Positions 1 to 14,765 of a stretch of 64,000 bases of DNA are shown in pieces. The notes under the pieces are model-generated. The model searched no databases. It worked only from the letters and a program-made list of their open reading frames with translations, and was not told where the DNA came from. How positions within the stretch are numbered: position 1 is the first letter of the stretch; each line of letters opens with the position of its first letter. This DNA is from Physella acuta (lineage: Eukaryota > Mollusca > Gastropoda > Physidae): NCBI RefSeq assembly GCF_028476545.1, contig NW_026731828.1, positions 146,501 through 210,500 of the forward strand, in the 5' to 3' direction. The translations under genes and the position numbers were made by a program.

Positions 1-508
1 AGTGTGGTTTTGTGCCCAGCAAATCAGAATATGTTCCATATTTGATATATCCATAACTTGTTTAGTATACATTTAAGTCAAATCTAATATAAGTGTTAAT
101 GCAGTGTTGCAGATCTAGAGAATTTTATGGATCTAGAAATCTAATATCTAAAATTTCAGCTTTGAAATAATTAGATCTATCTATCCATAAATGATAACTT
201 ATATTACTTTAAGTTATTCAATCTAGTTACTAGTCTAGTTAAAGTAGTGAAGTAGTAGTTACAGTTTAGTCTCAGTTTAGATTTTAGATGTAGTATCAGA
301 TAGGGCGCATTATTTAATTTAATAGGCCCCTATTATTTTTTATTGTGATAAGTTATGACTGGACCAAGTAAGAGTAAGAGTCCACTGGGAATATCACTAC
401 ATTTAATATTTGAATCACCTCAGAATTAGGCCTTTAGTAAATGAAAAGGTCAAGCAACAACAATATGAATCAGTTTTTGATAAACATTTTTTCTTACATC
501 ATTGACAG

Positions 509-3500
509 CTGGGGCTATTCCTTTATTCAACCAAATACTTGAACAGAAGTACAGTGAGGCACGTCGGAGCATTCTTGTGAGGACTTATAATGTTGAAAAC
601 ACCCTTGATTTACTCTCCACCTATGGTCGTGTTAGTCATGCTCAGCTTATAATGCCTGAGAAGGTGAGCTTTGTTGGTGTAAAATAATTGTATATGCATA
701 ACATATCAATTCATATATTGGCATTAATACCTTTTTTAACAACTGGTTTAACTATATCAAACTAATCATATCTCAAGCAGCTGACTAAGCCCTCTAAATC
801 TGACAATCACCAATTAGTTTGTATTTGCTGTGTAGTTTATCCTAAATTTGTAAATAGCTAGTAAACTTTGTTTAAACTGGCATTTTTTTTTAAAATGTAT
901 TCTGGCTAAATTAACATTTCAATATATGTCTTAAACAAAGGATTTTCCTATCATACTAATATGTTATTTCCTATTTAGTCCTTTCTTTTAGTTGAGTTTT
1001 CCAATGAGATCAATGCAGTCAAAGTACAGAACAGTTCTCAGTTATTTAATGAAGCCAACCAGTTTCCTATGAGAACAAGAATACTATGTGATACAAAATC
1101 TCACCTTCCCCTTAAGAAGAGAAGACAAGTGCCAGAGGTTTTAGATGGAAGTTACGATAACAAGATTTCAGAGGTCTATCCTCACTTACCAACAGTCAGT
1201 TGCTTTTTAATTCTAAGAATAGGTTTATCTTGTTTCAGTGTAAAGTAAATGACAGAAAAAAGTTGTCCTTCTAGTTGTTAATTAACAGGAAACAATATTG
1301 TTTGAAAACCTGATTTACTGCATGAAAGAAAAAAACATCCAAAATAAATTACACTTGTGACCAATGGCTTCCTTTCCCAAAGTCTTACACGATTTAAGAT
1401 ACTAAATGTAGATGTCTATTTGAATGCTTCTGTCTTTCACTTCAGAAAGACCTTATCATCTGATGGCTCAAAGAGCTCATGTAACTTATCTGTAATTATA
1501 ATATATAATAAACACATTCAACTGTTGAATTATGAAGATAAATCAAAGTTATGAGTAAAATCAGTCCAATATTACATTTTATTTAACACAATTTACATTC
1601 AATACATTTGAATAATCATTTTTCATCTGTATTTCTATCAAATGAATCCATCTTAATACCAGGTTGACAAAGAAATAGAGATGTTATGTGAGCGTAGGTT
1701 GTTGGATGATCAAGACTTGAGACTGAGGTTTTTTGCTTGCCTTGTGATAGAAGACATGCTGCAGTCGGTACTCCCAGAATCCCGTGTGATCCCATATGGT
1801 TCCTGTATGAATGGTTTTGGTTGGTGGAACAGCGACTTAGATATGATGATATGTCTGGACAATGAATTGAAGACTTCACACTATGTAAGAGCTGATTTAA
1901 ATTCATTCATTGTGTATTTTTAATGTAGACTACAATTTTCTTATTTTGTTTGCTTTAGTTATTTTAAGCAAATGTGTATTCCCCACCCCCCAAGTTCCTT
2001 TCAATATTCTGCTTTGGTAACTCATTTTTAACTATTCTAAACATAAACTCCTTCAAACCCCCCTCTTTTGTGTAGAATAGTCAACAGTTCAATAATATCT
2101 TGTCAATTTTTTTAAAACCCCAAATGTATCATTTGTGTTTTGGATAAATCTTATATATTAAAATGTGTAACTGTGACTTTTTTAATTGCTTTGACTTAAA
2201 CTTATTTGCTTTTTTCAGTTATTATGTTTTGATCGTGAAAAAACGTATGCTTATACTATTTATTATTTAGCATTTATAGAAAGTTTTGCTAACGGCTTGT
2301 TGACAAAGAACAAAATGAACAAGAAAATCTTCAAAAGAACATTGTGAATATGCTAATAATATTTTTTAGAATATTAGAGCTTTCTATATTACAACATTTT
2401 CTAATTCAGCCTCTTTTGTTTTGACAGAAAGGCAGTACTGGCAACCAACAAGCTTTGAAGTTTTTAACAGAGATATTTAATACAGAGCGCCAACTAGCTC
2501 AGCGCACCTTGTCTTTTGTGGCAGCTTTATTAGAGCTGAGCCCCCGAGTCAACAGCATGCTGAAAATACTCGGAGCACGTGTGCCTATTATTCGATTTAA
2601 ACATAACGCTTTAAGTCTTCCCTGTGACGTTAGCCTCCATGCAGTGTAAGTTAGCTTTACAAAAACATCTTGCAATGTCAATTCTTTCAAGTGCATGAAG
2701 AAGAAAATTTTATAAATGCGAAGTGAATTTTTGTTGAGCAATAGAGGTCTGATGTTTATATGTCAGTTATGTCAATCCTTTTTTAAATTAAATTGAGTTG
2801 GCAAAGCAGTTGTGTCTGATGTTATGATACTAGTAGCTAAACCTTAACTTGTGTTTTCAGGGACAGCATTCATCTGTTGTATTTGATGCTATGAATTTAT
2901 AATACCAGTATCTAAAACAATCTTAACTTGTGTTTTCAGGGACAGCATTAAGATGACTGAGCTGTTGTACTTGATGTCAGTCTGTGATTCACGGGTCAAG
3001 CCTCTCTTGTGTGCCATTAAACAATGGGCGATAGCTCACAACTTAACCTCCAGCGGAGAGCAACAGAAACCAACGACCATTGGATTTATAATGATGCTGA
3101 TCTTCTTTCTACAGACACGAACTCCAGCTGTACTCCCTACCTTCAGACAACTTCAAACATTGGCCAGTAAGACAACATTCATTTTATAGAATAGATGTTA
3201 TTACAGTTTTTTTAATTTCATTTGTCTAGAATACACACATTATTTATTTGCTTATTTCAGGGATGTGACTTTTCCGAATTTTAGCGGAAATCCGATTTTT
3301 CCGTTTCAGTTGCGTTTTTCCTCCGCTGATTTAATTTTCGCCGAATTTTTCCGCCGACTTTCAATTTTTGTCGATTTTTTACGAAGTTTTAAAAATTAGG
3401 AAAAAAAAAACGGAAATGTCTTCTACGGAAAGGGCCGACATGCTCATTCCACTTATTCGTATTTAAATTTAAATCGACAACTACTGTACTTAGGTCAAAC

Positions 3501-6013
3501 GGACACTCGAATATACGCATTTCTTTTCGATTGGTCGATTGCGCTAGGTATAACGGTGCTAGATCAAGTCAAGATTAAATGTAGATTAAGATTCGGAATT
3601 TCGGCAGACTTACGAATTTTTCAAAGCACAATTGTTTAGTCCAAATTTTCCGCTGATACTTTTAGTTAACTATTTATCAAAAACACGGGAAGTTATTCAA
3701 ATGAAACTTACATCTCTTAAGCTTGGTAATCTAGCTATCGATATAGCCTAATTTATCTATCTAGCCTAATTTATCTATCGGTATTTTAACCCGCCTAAAT
3801 CTACAGTTTCTCTCTGATTCTATTTTATTTCGCAATCTCAAATTAATATGGAAATCCTTGCTAAAATTGACTATGAGGACTAGACTAACCCGCCCCACCT
3901 CATACTAACGGTGGCTCTTGTGACCTCACCTTGACCCCAAGTACGTTTTCGATACTGCTTCACAGTCAATTTCAAATAGCTGTTCCTGCAATACGTATGC
4001 TTCGTAGGCCTACAGATTAAAAAAAATACTAAACTCAACGTGACCACGACCGTGTCTTGTTTGTGGAGGAAAAAATATGTACAGACTGTTTTTACATTTT
4101 TAATAAGGGGTCTTCCCTAAATATAACGTCACACTCGTAAGATAGTGTAACGTCATATTTTTGCATTCAAAAAAGTAATGTTAGAAACAACTGCATTTTA
4201 GCCGCTTTTACGAGTTTTAGAAAACTGTTGTAAAACATAGAAATTGAATAAGATACCCTATGTTGGTCGACCTCAGTCAATATTTCAGAAAAAAATCGAT
4301 GTTTAAAAAAAAAATTCAAATTCAATTCGAGGGGGGGGGGCTGAGGTGTGACGTCATTATAGGAGGGGGGATCTGGATTTTGTAGGACAGAGGGGAGGTA
4401 AATATCGTCAAAAAAACGTGGATGACCCCTAACAATTTACAGCTATTCCAAAAAAAACATAAATATCGATGTGGCTTGGCTATCAAAATGATTAACTTTG
4501 GTTCACACATCAGACCATTTCTAATCTTAGCTAACCTGGTCCAGTCATTTTTCCATCACATGAACCTAAAACGTTCATATTATAACTAATCTTAATCTAG
4601 GCTCTTTACAGTTGAAGACAAATATTTTTACCAATCCAATCTTTAAAAGAATATAGGGTATTAGGCCCCCTATTTAAAATTGAAAACAGGAGTACATCTA
4701 GAATCTACACCAGATTAGTAGGCCTACAGTTTAAATTAGCTTAATGGTAAAATAAAACTTAATTGCTACTTTTGTTACATTGTAATTTTTAAAAAGTTGT
4801 TTATTGCAATTAGACAAGACTTTCAATGTTATTTTAGAGTAACATTAACTTCTTGTATTTAAAATATTAACTTCATTAAACAATTTATTAGTACAGTAAC
4901 AGTATGAAGCTGCTTAACCGCGATAAAAAGTAGATAAAGCATATTGAGTTATTATCCGAAAAAATTTCCTAATTTTTTTTCCTGGTCTGGTCACATCCCT
5001 GTTATTTGTATACTTTATTTTACATTTCCTTATAAAAAGGGAAATTCTATCTTGATGTACAATAAGATGTCATTGATATAACTGATTTTTTTTTTTAATA
5101 AAGCAGACAGCTATATTTGTTTGCATGTTTTGTGAAAACATTTTGTTGACTTGCAGGATAATTTTTTTTCCAATTTTAAAATAGAGCATCCTTCAGATAA
5201 ATTCTTTATTGATGATGTAGAATATGGACTTCCTAAAAATCCATCCCTAATGCCAATTTCAGAAAATAAGGAATCACTTGGTGAGTAAATTTTGTTACTA
5301 CTCCGTGCTTACTTCACAATACATATCAAGTTGATTTAAGACATATTATAAAATTTAAAATTTTTTTTATTTTTTAGGGCCTACTCATGCATGCTTTTTA
5401 CATTTATTTCAAATCTGAGTATAGTTTTTGTGTTATATTTTTTATTCATTTTATTCATGAATACAACTAATTGAAATGCTTTTTTTCACACTTGGTAATT
5501 TTAACCAATGTTTAATGTTTGTAGTTTAGCTTTATGTTTGCATTGTTTACATTTCAAAAAGCTTGTCACAGTTAGTTATTAAAATGGGTTATGGTAGTTT
5601 TAAGAGCAAGAAACTTTTCTCTTTTAACAGAAAACCTACTTCTGGGCTTTTTTGAGTATTACTCTCAATTTGACTTTGACAAGAAAGCCATCTCAATCAC
5701 AGAAGGCGCAACATTTGAAAAACAAGCAGACTCTCGACCAATTTACATTGAAAACCCTCTCTCAGTGAGCTTAAACATTTGTCAAAACGTTGGCAGCAGT
5801 CAGCTCAGTGAGCTAACCGCTGCCATGAAAGAGGCAGCCTTGAAATTGAAATCTGCTCACAATGAGCCAAACAGGTCAGCACTGTCCATTTTATTTGAGA
5901 CAAATGAACCTCACCCAGTAGTTGAAGCTGCTGATTTATTTCGTGAAATAACACCTGATCAAGCTACAGATAATCAATCAGGTTCTGTAGTAAATTCTGA
6001 AGTTGTTCATTAA
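509..6013 (+). CDS. MTPAP: Mitochondrial poly(A) polymerase MTPAP, 5'-partial
   Basis: Adds poly(A) tails to mitochondrial mRNAs. Seven exons are visible: 509-663, 979-1194, 1663-1884, 2428-2645, 2940-3166, 5185-5280 and 5631-6013 (stop TAA 6011-6013). Phases join into one frame of 504 residues plus a split first codon. Seen: the nucleotidyltransferase signature PYGSCMNGFGWWNSDLD (about 1786-1845) with both catalytic aspartates, the third carboxylate in LPCDVSL (2617-2637), the helical domain TELLYLMSVCDSRVKPLL, and the C-terminal ENLLLGFFEYYSQFDFDK block typical of PAP-associated domains. Human MTPAP is about 580 aa, so roughly the first 80 residues, including the mitochondrial targeting sequence, lie left of the window. 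The donor at 1195 (GTCAGT) is weak but is the one that keeps frame. The intron after 3166 carries a 1.7 kb transposon, and the intron before 2940 carries a duplicated splice acceptor. Confidence 0.93.
2818..2972 (+). repeat. Tandem duplication of intron end plus exon start in MTPAP
   Basis: A segment of about 79 bp is present twice. A 28-bp core covering the polypyrimidine tract, the AG and the first exon bases is identical at 2843-2870 and 2922-2949; flanking bases are similar but diverged. The second copy is the used acceptor because it keeps the MTPAP frame. Splicing at the first copy (AG 2859-2860) would reach an in-frame TGA after about 11 codons. Confidence 0.85.
3258..5001. mobile_element. 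Non-autonomous DNA transposon with CAGGGATGTGAC ends (hAT-like)
   Basis: The left end CAGGGATGTGAC (3258-3269) and right end GTCACATCCCTG (4990-5001) are perfect 12-bp inverted repeats. TTATTT flanks both sides, a possible short target duplication. CAGGG ends are typical of hAT elements, but those normally make 8-bp duplications, so the family is tentative. The 1,744-bp interior has no long reading frame. It lies in an MTPAP intron and holds a second, nested element at about 4105-4431. Confidence 0.7.
4105..4431. mobile_element. MITE of the GGGGTCATCCATAAATGACGTCAC family, nested
   Basis: The left end AAGGGGTCTTCCCTAAATAT, followed by AACGTCACAC, mirrors the right end CGTGGATGACCCCT. The interior has the family's G-rich block GAGGTGTGACGTCAT with a 10-base G run at 4330-4339. 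It sits inside the larger CAGGGATGTGAC transposon and is therefore a younger insertion. Other copies or fragments are near 10388, 20578, 25573, 25711, 26160 and 52015. Confidence 0.65.
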
Positions 6014-6290
6014 CTTTATATTGTAGAGGTCTGTATTGTTAAAAAATATATGATCTTAAAAGCTGCAGATTTATTGAGTTGAGAAACATGTAAAAGAATC
6101 TGATTCTAAAGTTAATGATGGGTATTCAATAACTCAATATTTAGTTAGCCTATATGCATCATGTATTTTGTATATGAAGCTGCAGATTTTATTCACGAAA
6201 GCTATTTCTGATAACCAAAAAAAATCCGTCAGATTTTTATAGTAGATGCTTTAAGTTATTTAACTTAATGATGTGATTACTTTCTATGAA

Positions 6291-6316
6291 AATAAATCAT
6301 GTTTGTATGGAATAAA
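6291..6316 (+). promoter_or_regulatory. Polyadenylation signals of MTPAP
   Basis: Two AATAAA hexamers, at 6291-6296 and 6311-6316, lie about 280 bp after the MTPAP stop codon. This is a suitable place for the mRNA 3' end. Confidence 0.6.
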
Positions 6317-8888
6317 ATGCTGTGTTTTCATCCTTGGATTTATTGTCTTATCATTCAAAAAAGTACTTGTTATCGAATACTCATTGATGGTGGCAATTAG
6401 GGGAAAGTGAAATCTGACATACTGCAGACAGGTTGACACAGCACCCAATTGCCTTTAACATTTTCCTTTGTAGCTGAATTCTCAAACATACAGTAGCATC
6501 TTAAGTATCTAACCATGTAGCACTATGCCATACAGGTATGCCCAGTTGTTTCAACTCTTCTCCTTGTAGCTGAAGACTTGCTGGATTAAGTACCAATAGT
6601 GAAATCTTGTCTTGGGGTAACTGCACTACTTCTTGACTGCCCAATGTACTTCAATGTATTATTAGGCATCATAAATTTTAAAAATCAAACTAAATGGTTT
6701 ATATTTCTACATCTTAACATACAGCAACAGTTTAGTTAAGAAAAAAAAGTATAGATGGTTGGAATTGAACCTATAGCACCCAAACATGATTCTATAACAC
6801 ATTGATAGATGTTAATTGGCTCTAAAAAAAAATAACTGCATTATTTCCAATACATTTTAATGTGTTTTTTAAATTGAAGTGTGTTTTCTTTGTAAGTCAC
6901 AAGATCTTAGCAAAAAAATGTAATGTGATATTTTGCTGATTTAGCATTAATAGACTTTTAATAGATTATTTTTCCATACAAAATCAGGCTTTTTCAAATT
7001 TTATATTAAATAATTCACAACAAATTAGTAGGCTAATAGTAGGCCTTTCAGTATTATTTTAACTTACAAAAGCAGAACTCACTTTACGTGATAATTATTG
7101 TATAGCATTGGCAGTATTTGTGTGTATGAATGAACATAGTCAGTTCACTACGATCTACCGGGGATATAACGATATTTAAAGCACATTTACAAATGGCCCG
7201 TTAATGACCAAAAGCCATCAGCTCGAGGAGGGAGGGAATTACATGTTACATCACCACTAGTTTAGACTTGGAAATATTGAATATTGTGCACAGAGTTTTC
7301 TTTAATAATGAATCTTTTGGCCTGTTGTAAAAATTAGTATAAAATGACTTTCCAACCTCTCTAAATTGCAGAAATTGGGCAAAAATCATAATGAAGAACA
7401 TTAAATTATAAATGTTATGTTACATTTAAATTTAACCTACATTAGTACTTAATTAACATTACCGCCATCCTGTCATAGACCTGAAGATTAACAAGGAATA
7501 ACCACATTGATACAACCGCCCCCCCCCCTTTCCCCCCAGCTGTGCCTGAGAAGTTGAATTGTACGAAATCGTAACATGATTTTTGTGAACATATGTCGGG
7601 CGGCTCACATTTTTATTTTCTGGTTGGGAATAGGAAAAAGAAACAAAATCCTTTCAATTAACGTAATTTTATTATTTTTTTAGTCAAGTAACAAGTCAAT
7701 AGAGCGAATACAAATTTATACCCATTTAAAAAATGTATCTGCCTCTTTCTTTCGAAGGAGGATTATCCTAATACAAAAACTAAGTCTGTGCGTGTACTTC
7801 TGGACCATTCATTTCCCTAAACCAATCATTTGCTTCCAAAGTTTGGTCACGTGATTCCTGTGGAGATCGGTGTTGTATAGTAAAAGAAAAACAAACTTCA
7901 GTGCTAAAATACTTACAAAAGTAAAATTGGTAAATAATAGTGGTTTTGCAGATTAAACAAGTAATCGTATTAAGTTTAACATAAGTTGTTTCAACAGCAT
8001 ATTTAGAGGAATTTTCTTTGAACGTTGACTAGTACAATCGTACTAACAGCATTCCATGTGTTTGTGCGGGGGCCACGGTACGATAGGAATGCAACTGGGT
8101 CTTTCATTCATTCACCATTCCGTTTTGCATACAGGTTGTTTATAATGAGGCAAGAGGACTCATGGGTTTATTCATTGTCTAGATCCCACGATTACTGGAT
8201 TAGACTTTTTAGAACTGTGGTAGAGCCTTAAGAAAAAGATCTTAGTCTTAGAAATCTAGTCTAGTTTTTATTTATTTATTTAAATAATAACTAGTCAAGT
8301 AGAATCTATATGAATCATGATGTGGTTAGACTAGAATTAGTAGACATCTAGATTCTAGATCTAGATCTACTAAACTACACAATACTACACATTTTAACAC
8401 TTTTTACTTGTACCATTCATTTTCATAGACTAGGCCTTATTTCCATTATTTTCAATTATTTTCACATGATTGAATTGTTCTTACCAAATTTAAAAATATA
8501 GGCCTAGTTACTAAAGTTAGTAAGTTTATAAGTTAGCCTATCAACTATCAATCTAATGAGATTATTTTTAGCAGCAGTTAAAATATAGTTGAAAATATAG
8601 TATACTAGATAACCAGTTGAGGGAGAAATACACCAGGTGCTAGTTGATATTGTTGTCTTTTTATCAAAACCAAAATCATCACCTCATTTTAAAATTTAAC
8701 TGGAAAGAAAAATGTAATTGAAAATGGATTTTTATTCAGAAGCGGCATTTTAACTGGATTTTACCTTGATCTACATGTAGTTAGTGTACTTTCGTTCTAA
8801 ATATAGTTGCAGTCATACCCCTAAACCTGGCACCTAAGCTCAAACTTGGCAAAAGTCATATTTTGAGTCTCTATCATGAAACTCTTCA

Positions 8889-8930
8889 GGGGGGGGGGGG
8901 GGGGGTCTCAGAGACCCCCCCCCCCCCCTC
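8889..8930. repeat. Poly-G / poly-C palindrome
   Basis: A run of about 18 G, then TCTCAGAGA, then a run of about 16 C. GGGTCTC and GAGACCC form the inner stem around a single A, so the whole block could fold as a long hairpin, and the G run could form a quadruplex. Confidence 0.75.
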
Positions 8931-9429
8931 CAATACTTCTACAGCCCCTGTAATGAAATAAAATCTAGGCCTATGTAGAAAATACATTTTTTTCTAAGGG
9001 GGTGGGGCCTGACACTGGTAAAAGTATATATATTTTCTATATGTTGTATTTTGTTTAAGGGGGGGGGGGGGCCTGAAAGAAACTGCATACAGACCACTTT
9101 TAAGATTAGACAAATAAATTAGGTTTTGATGTGTCTTTATTATCATAATCGATACTGTCATTGTTATTGTGTATTTTTTTCGGCAGTGCCTTTTTAATTC
9201 TATGCTTACTCTAGAATAAATGACGTTATTTTATAGTGTGTATTTTTCTGGCTTTAGAACTGTACATGTTTCTTTTTTAAAACTTCCTGTATGTTCCAAG
9301 TGATGTCAATTTCTTTCACCATGCATCTTTTAAATGTCCTTGTTTTCTCTAGAGCTGACAGACTAAATAGAGAAACTATCAATGTGATAGGGGCCTGAGT
9401 GATGTCTAGCCACACAAAAAGTTCCCTTT

Positions 9430-9590
9430 TTTTACCTGACAGTCCATGGTGTAATTGAAGTAGATTTCATCTGTCTTCCCCTAACATGAGTTATGTGGAC
9501 TCAGGGATGTTCTGCTCACTTGAACCCTGATTCAAACTCGAGACTTGTGGGTTAGCAGTCTAGTGCTCTACCTCTGGGCCATGCCATCTC
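9430..9590 (-). mobile_element. tRNA-derived SINE fragment
   Basis: Read on the minus strand it starts with a tRNA-like head: box A-like TGGCCCAGAGGTAGAGC and box B-like CTCGAGTTTGAATC, followed by a body with GGACTC and TGAGTTAGGGG-like words. Related pieces are near 40858-40990, 52408-52530 and 61390-61435, so it is an interspersed family. Ends and target duplication were not resolved. Confidence 0.45.
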
Positions 9591-10387
9591 CTAAGCCTAC
9601 ATTAAGATTTTAAACTTCATTATTGCTTAAGATGACTTAAAACTACATATCATCATTTATCCTTTCTGGCCCCTTTAATTAGATACCAGTTTTAATTATC
9701 AAAATAAATTGGTAGCCTAGAAAATGCTTTTTAAAAATATAATTTGTTTGTTATTAAATGGCTATGTTGCTATGACGGATACTGTGGGTGAGTTTTTAGG
9801 AGATTTTGTTTTGAAGCAATAGATTGTACAGCACAAAGATGTTTGCTAAAAAAAATGTAGTTACTGAGGTAACCTGTGGGTAGTATGGTGCCTATGTTCC
9901 TTTTAAAGAGTGGGATACACTGGGCTACTCTAATCGCTCACTAAATCAAATCAGGAGCGCCCTCCAGCACCCTGACAAGAGGCGATTTGACACCCCTGCG
10001 GTAGTTCATCTGGTGGCTCCAAAGAGTGCCCCACGATGCCAGACAACTGGGCAGTTGCTGATGTGTGTTCTACCTCACTTTTACAGAGGGTGATTACACT
10101 CAAGTCTTTCATATTATAGCACAAACTGTGGCAATGGGCAGTAGTGTGGAGAAATCCGCGCACCAACACTTGGACCCAAGAAATATAGCACCTGCTTTGT
10201 TTTCATTTAAACAACTCAGCTTAGTGTCTTAAAATACAAAATTGGTATTGCATTTGAAATGCATTTTAACGCATTAAAATATTGTGTCAACCCTACTTCT
10301 GAAACCACACCCACTTTAAGTGTACCCACTAAGTGGCTATTTTCTTCTAAACTGCTCCTTAGTGATTTGATTCCCATTAGGGTGGTC

Positions 10388-10565
10388 TAAGAAAAAGTTA
10401 TTCAACATTGCATCATCTCCAAACTGTGTCATACTGTTTAAAATTAATTTTTTTTTACCTCAACTTCTCCCCTCTCCATCATCACATTAAAACCAGACCC
10501 TCCCCCCTTAAAATGACATCACACCTCAGCCTACTTTTTTATCCCCCCCCCCCCCCTTCCCCCTT
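10388..10565. mobile_element. Degraded MITE fragment (ATGACATCACACCTCAG type)
   Basis: It contains CTCTCCATCATCACAT, a C-rich block and ATGACATCACACCTCAG, followed by a run of about 14 C, in the same order as the interior of the 25711-26092 element read in reverse. The terminal repeats are worn. Confidence 0.4.
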
Positions 10566-11444
10566 GCGAACATTAGTAGGTGTTTTTTGCCAGTATCTAG
10601 TATGTGACTGTGAATCAATTTTTATTACAGTATACAAAGAGTCTTTTTAAAAATCATGAAGTAATGGCTAAAATAGTGTCTTATATTAGTATTGATAGAC
10701 AACCAAAAATGACTGTTCATGAAAAGTTATATATATATTAACCTGCCATGTCTCACTGAACTGAATACTGTTTCCACACTATTCCATTTATTTAAAGTTT
10801 TTTTTTTTACAACAACAGGTGAACAGTGCTGGTAAATGTCCCTTCCAGAATTTTGAGGATATCTTATATTATTACTAAAGTATGGAATCTCAAATGGTGT
10901 GTATCTTGTGTTTTAAAGGAAATATGAACATACTTAGTTTATTACAATGTTTTTGTTTTATAGTCAATCAGAAGACCGTACACTAATTTGGTCCTTTCCT
11001 ACTATTACCTCCTAACATATTCAAGTGTTAATTATATGTTTATTAGGGCTAATATGCTTACACAATTAATCAACCACACACACAGTATAATGCTGTTAGT
11101 ATTTTATTGCCATTTAATGTAATCCCCCTATATCTTATTGCTCCAACAATTGCCCAACATTTTAGGTTTAATATATTCTTTGTTTTGAAAAGTTCGATTG
11201 AATGTTTTTATATTTTCTGTAATAGTGTAATGTGCCTTTTTTGTTATGGTAGTTTTTTTTAATAGTATATATACCAATCTGTCCTTGTTTACTAAATTAA
11301 ATTTGTCTTTATTTAATTAAGAAAGCTCTCTGTATAGAAGAAAAAAAATGTGGCTAAACTTTTTTACACTTTCTGACAAAAATTAACTGTTAATTTTTGT
11401 TTCAGATCTTTTGTAAATGCTGCAAGTGACCAAATGGTTGCAAA

Positions 11445-14765
<3,321 letters not shown>

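Larger units (their letters stand above)
6317..11405. other. Spacer between MTPAP and CDK4/6
   Basis: No convincing gene. It holds a G-run/C-run palindrome (8889-8930), a tRNA-type SINE fragment (about 9430-9590, minus), a moderately GC-richer unrecognised block (about 9915-10200) and a degraded MITE (about 10388-10565). The CDK4/6 coding exon begins with a splice acceptor, so at least one 5' untranslated exon and the promoter of that gene should lie here. An open frame at 8025-8231 matches nothing I know. Confidence 0.5.

Noticed and set aside
8025-8231. 68-aa frame with a TTG-type start
   Set aside because: No start ATG, no recognisable domain and no clear splice partners.
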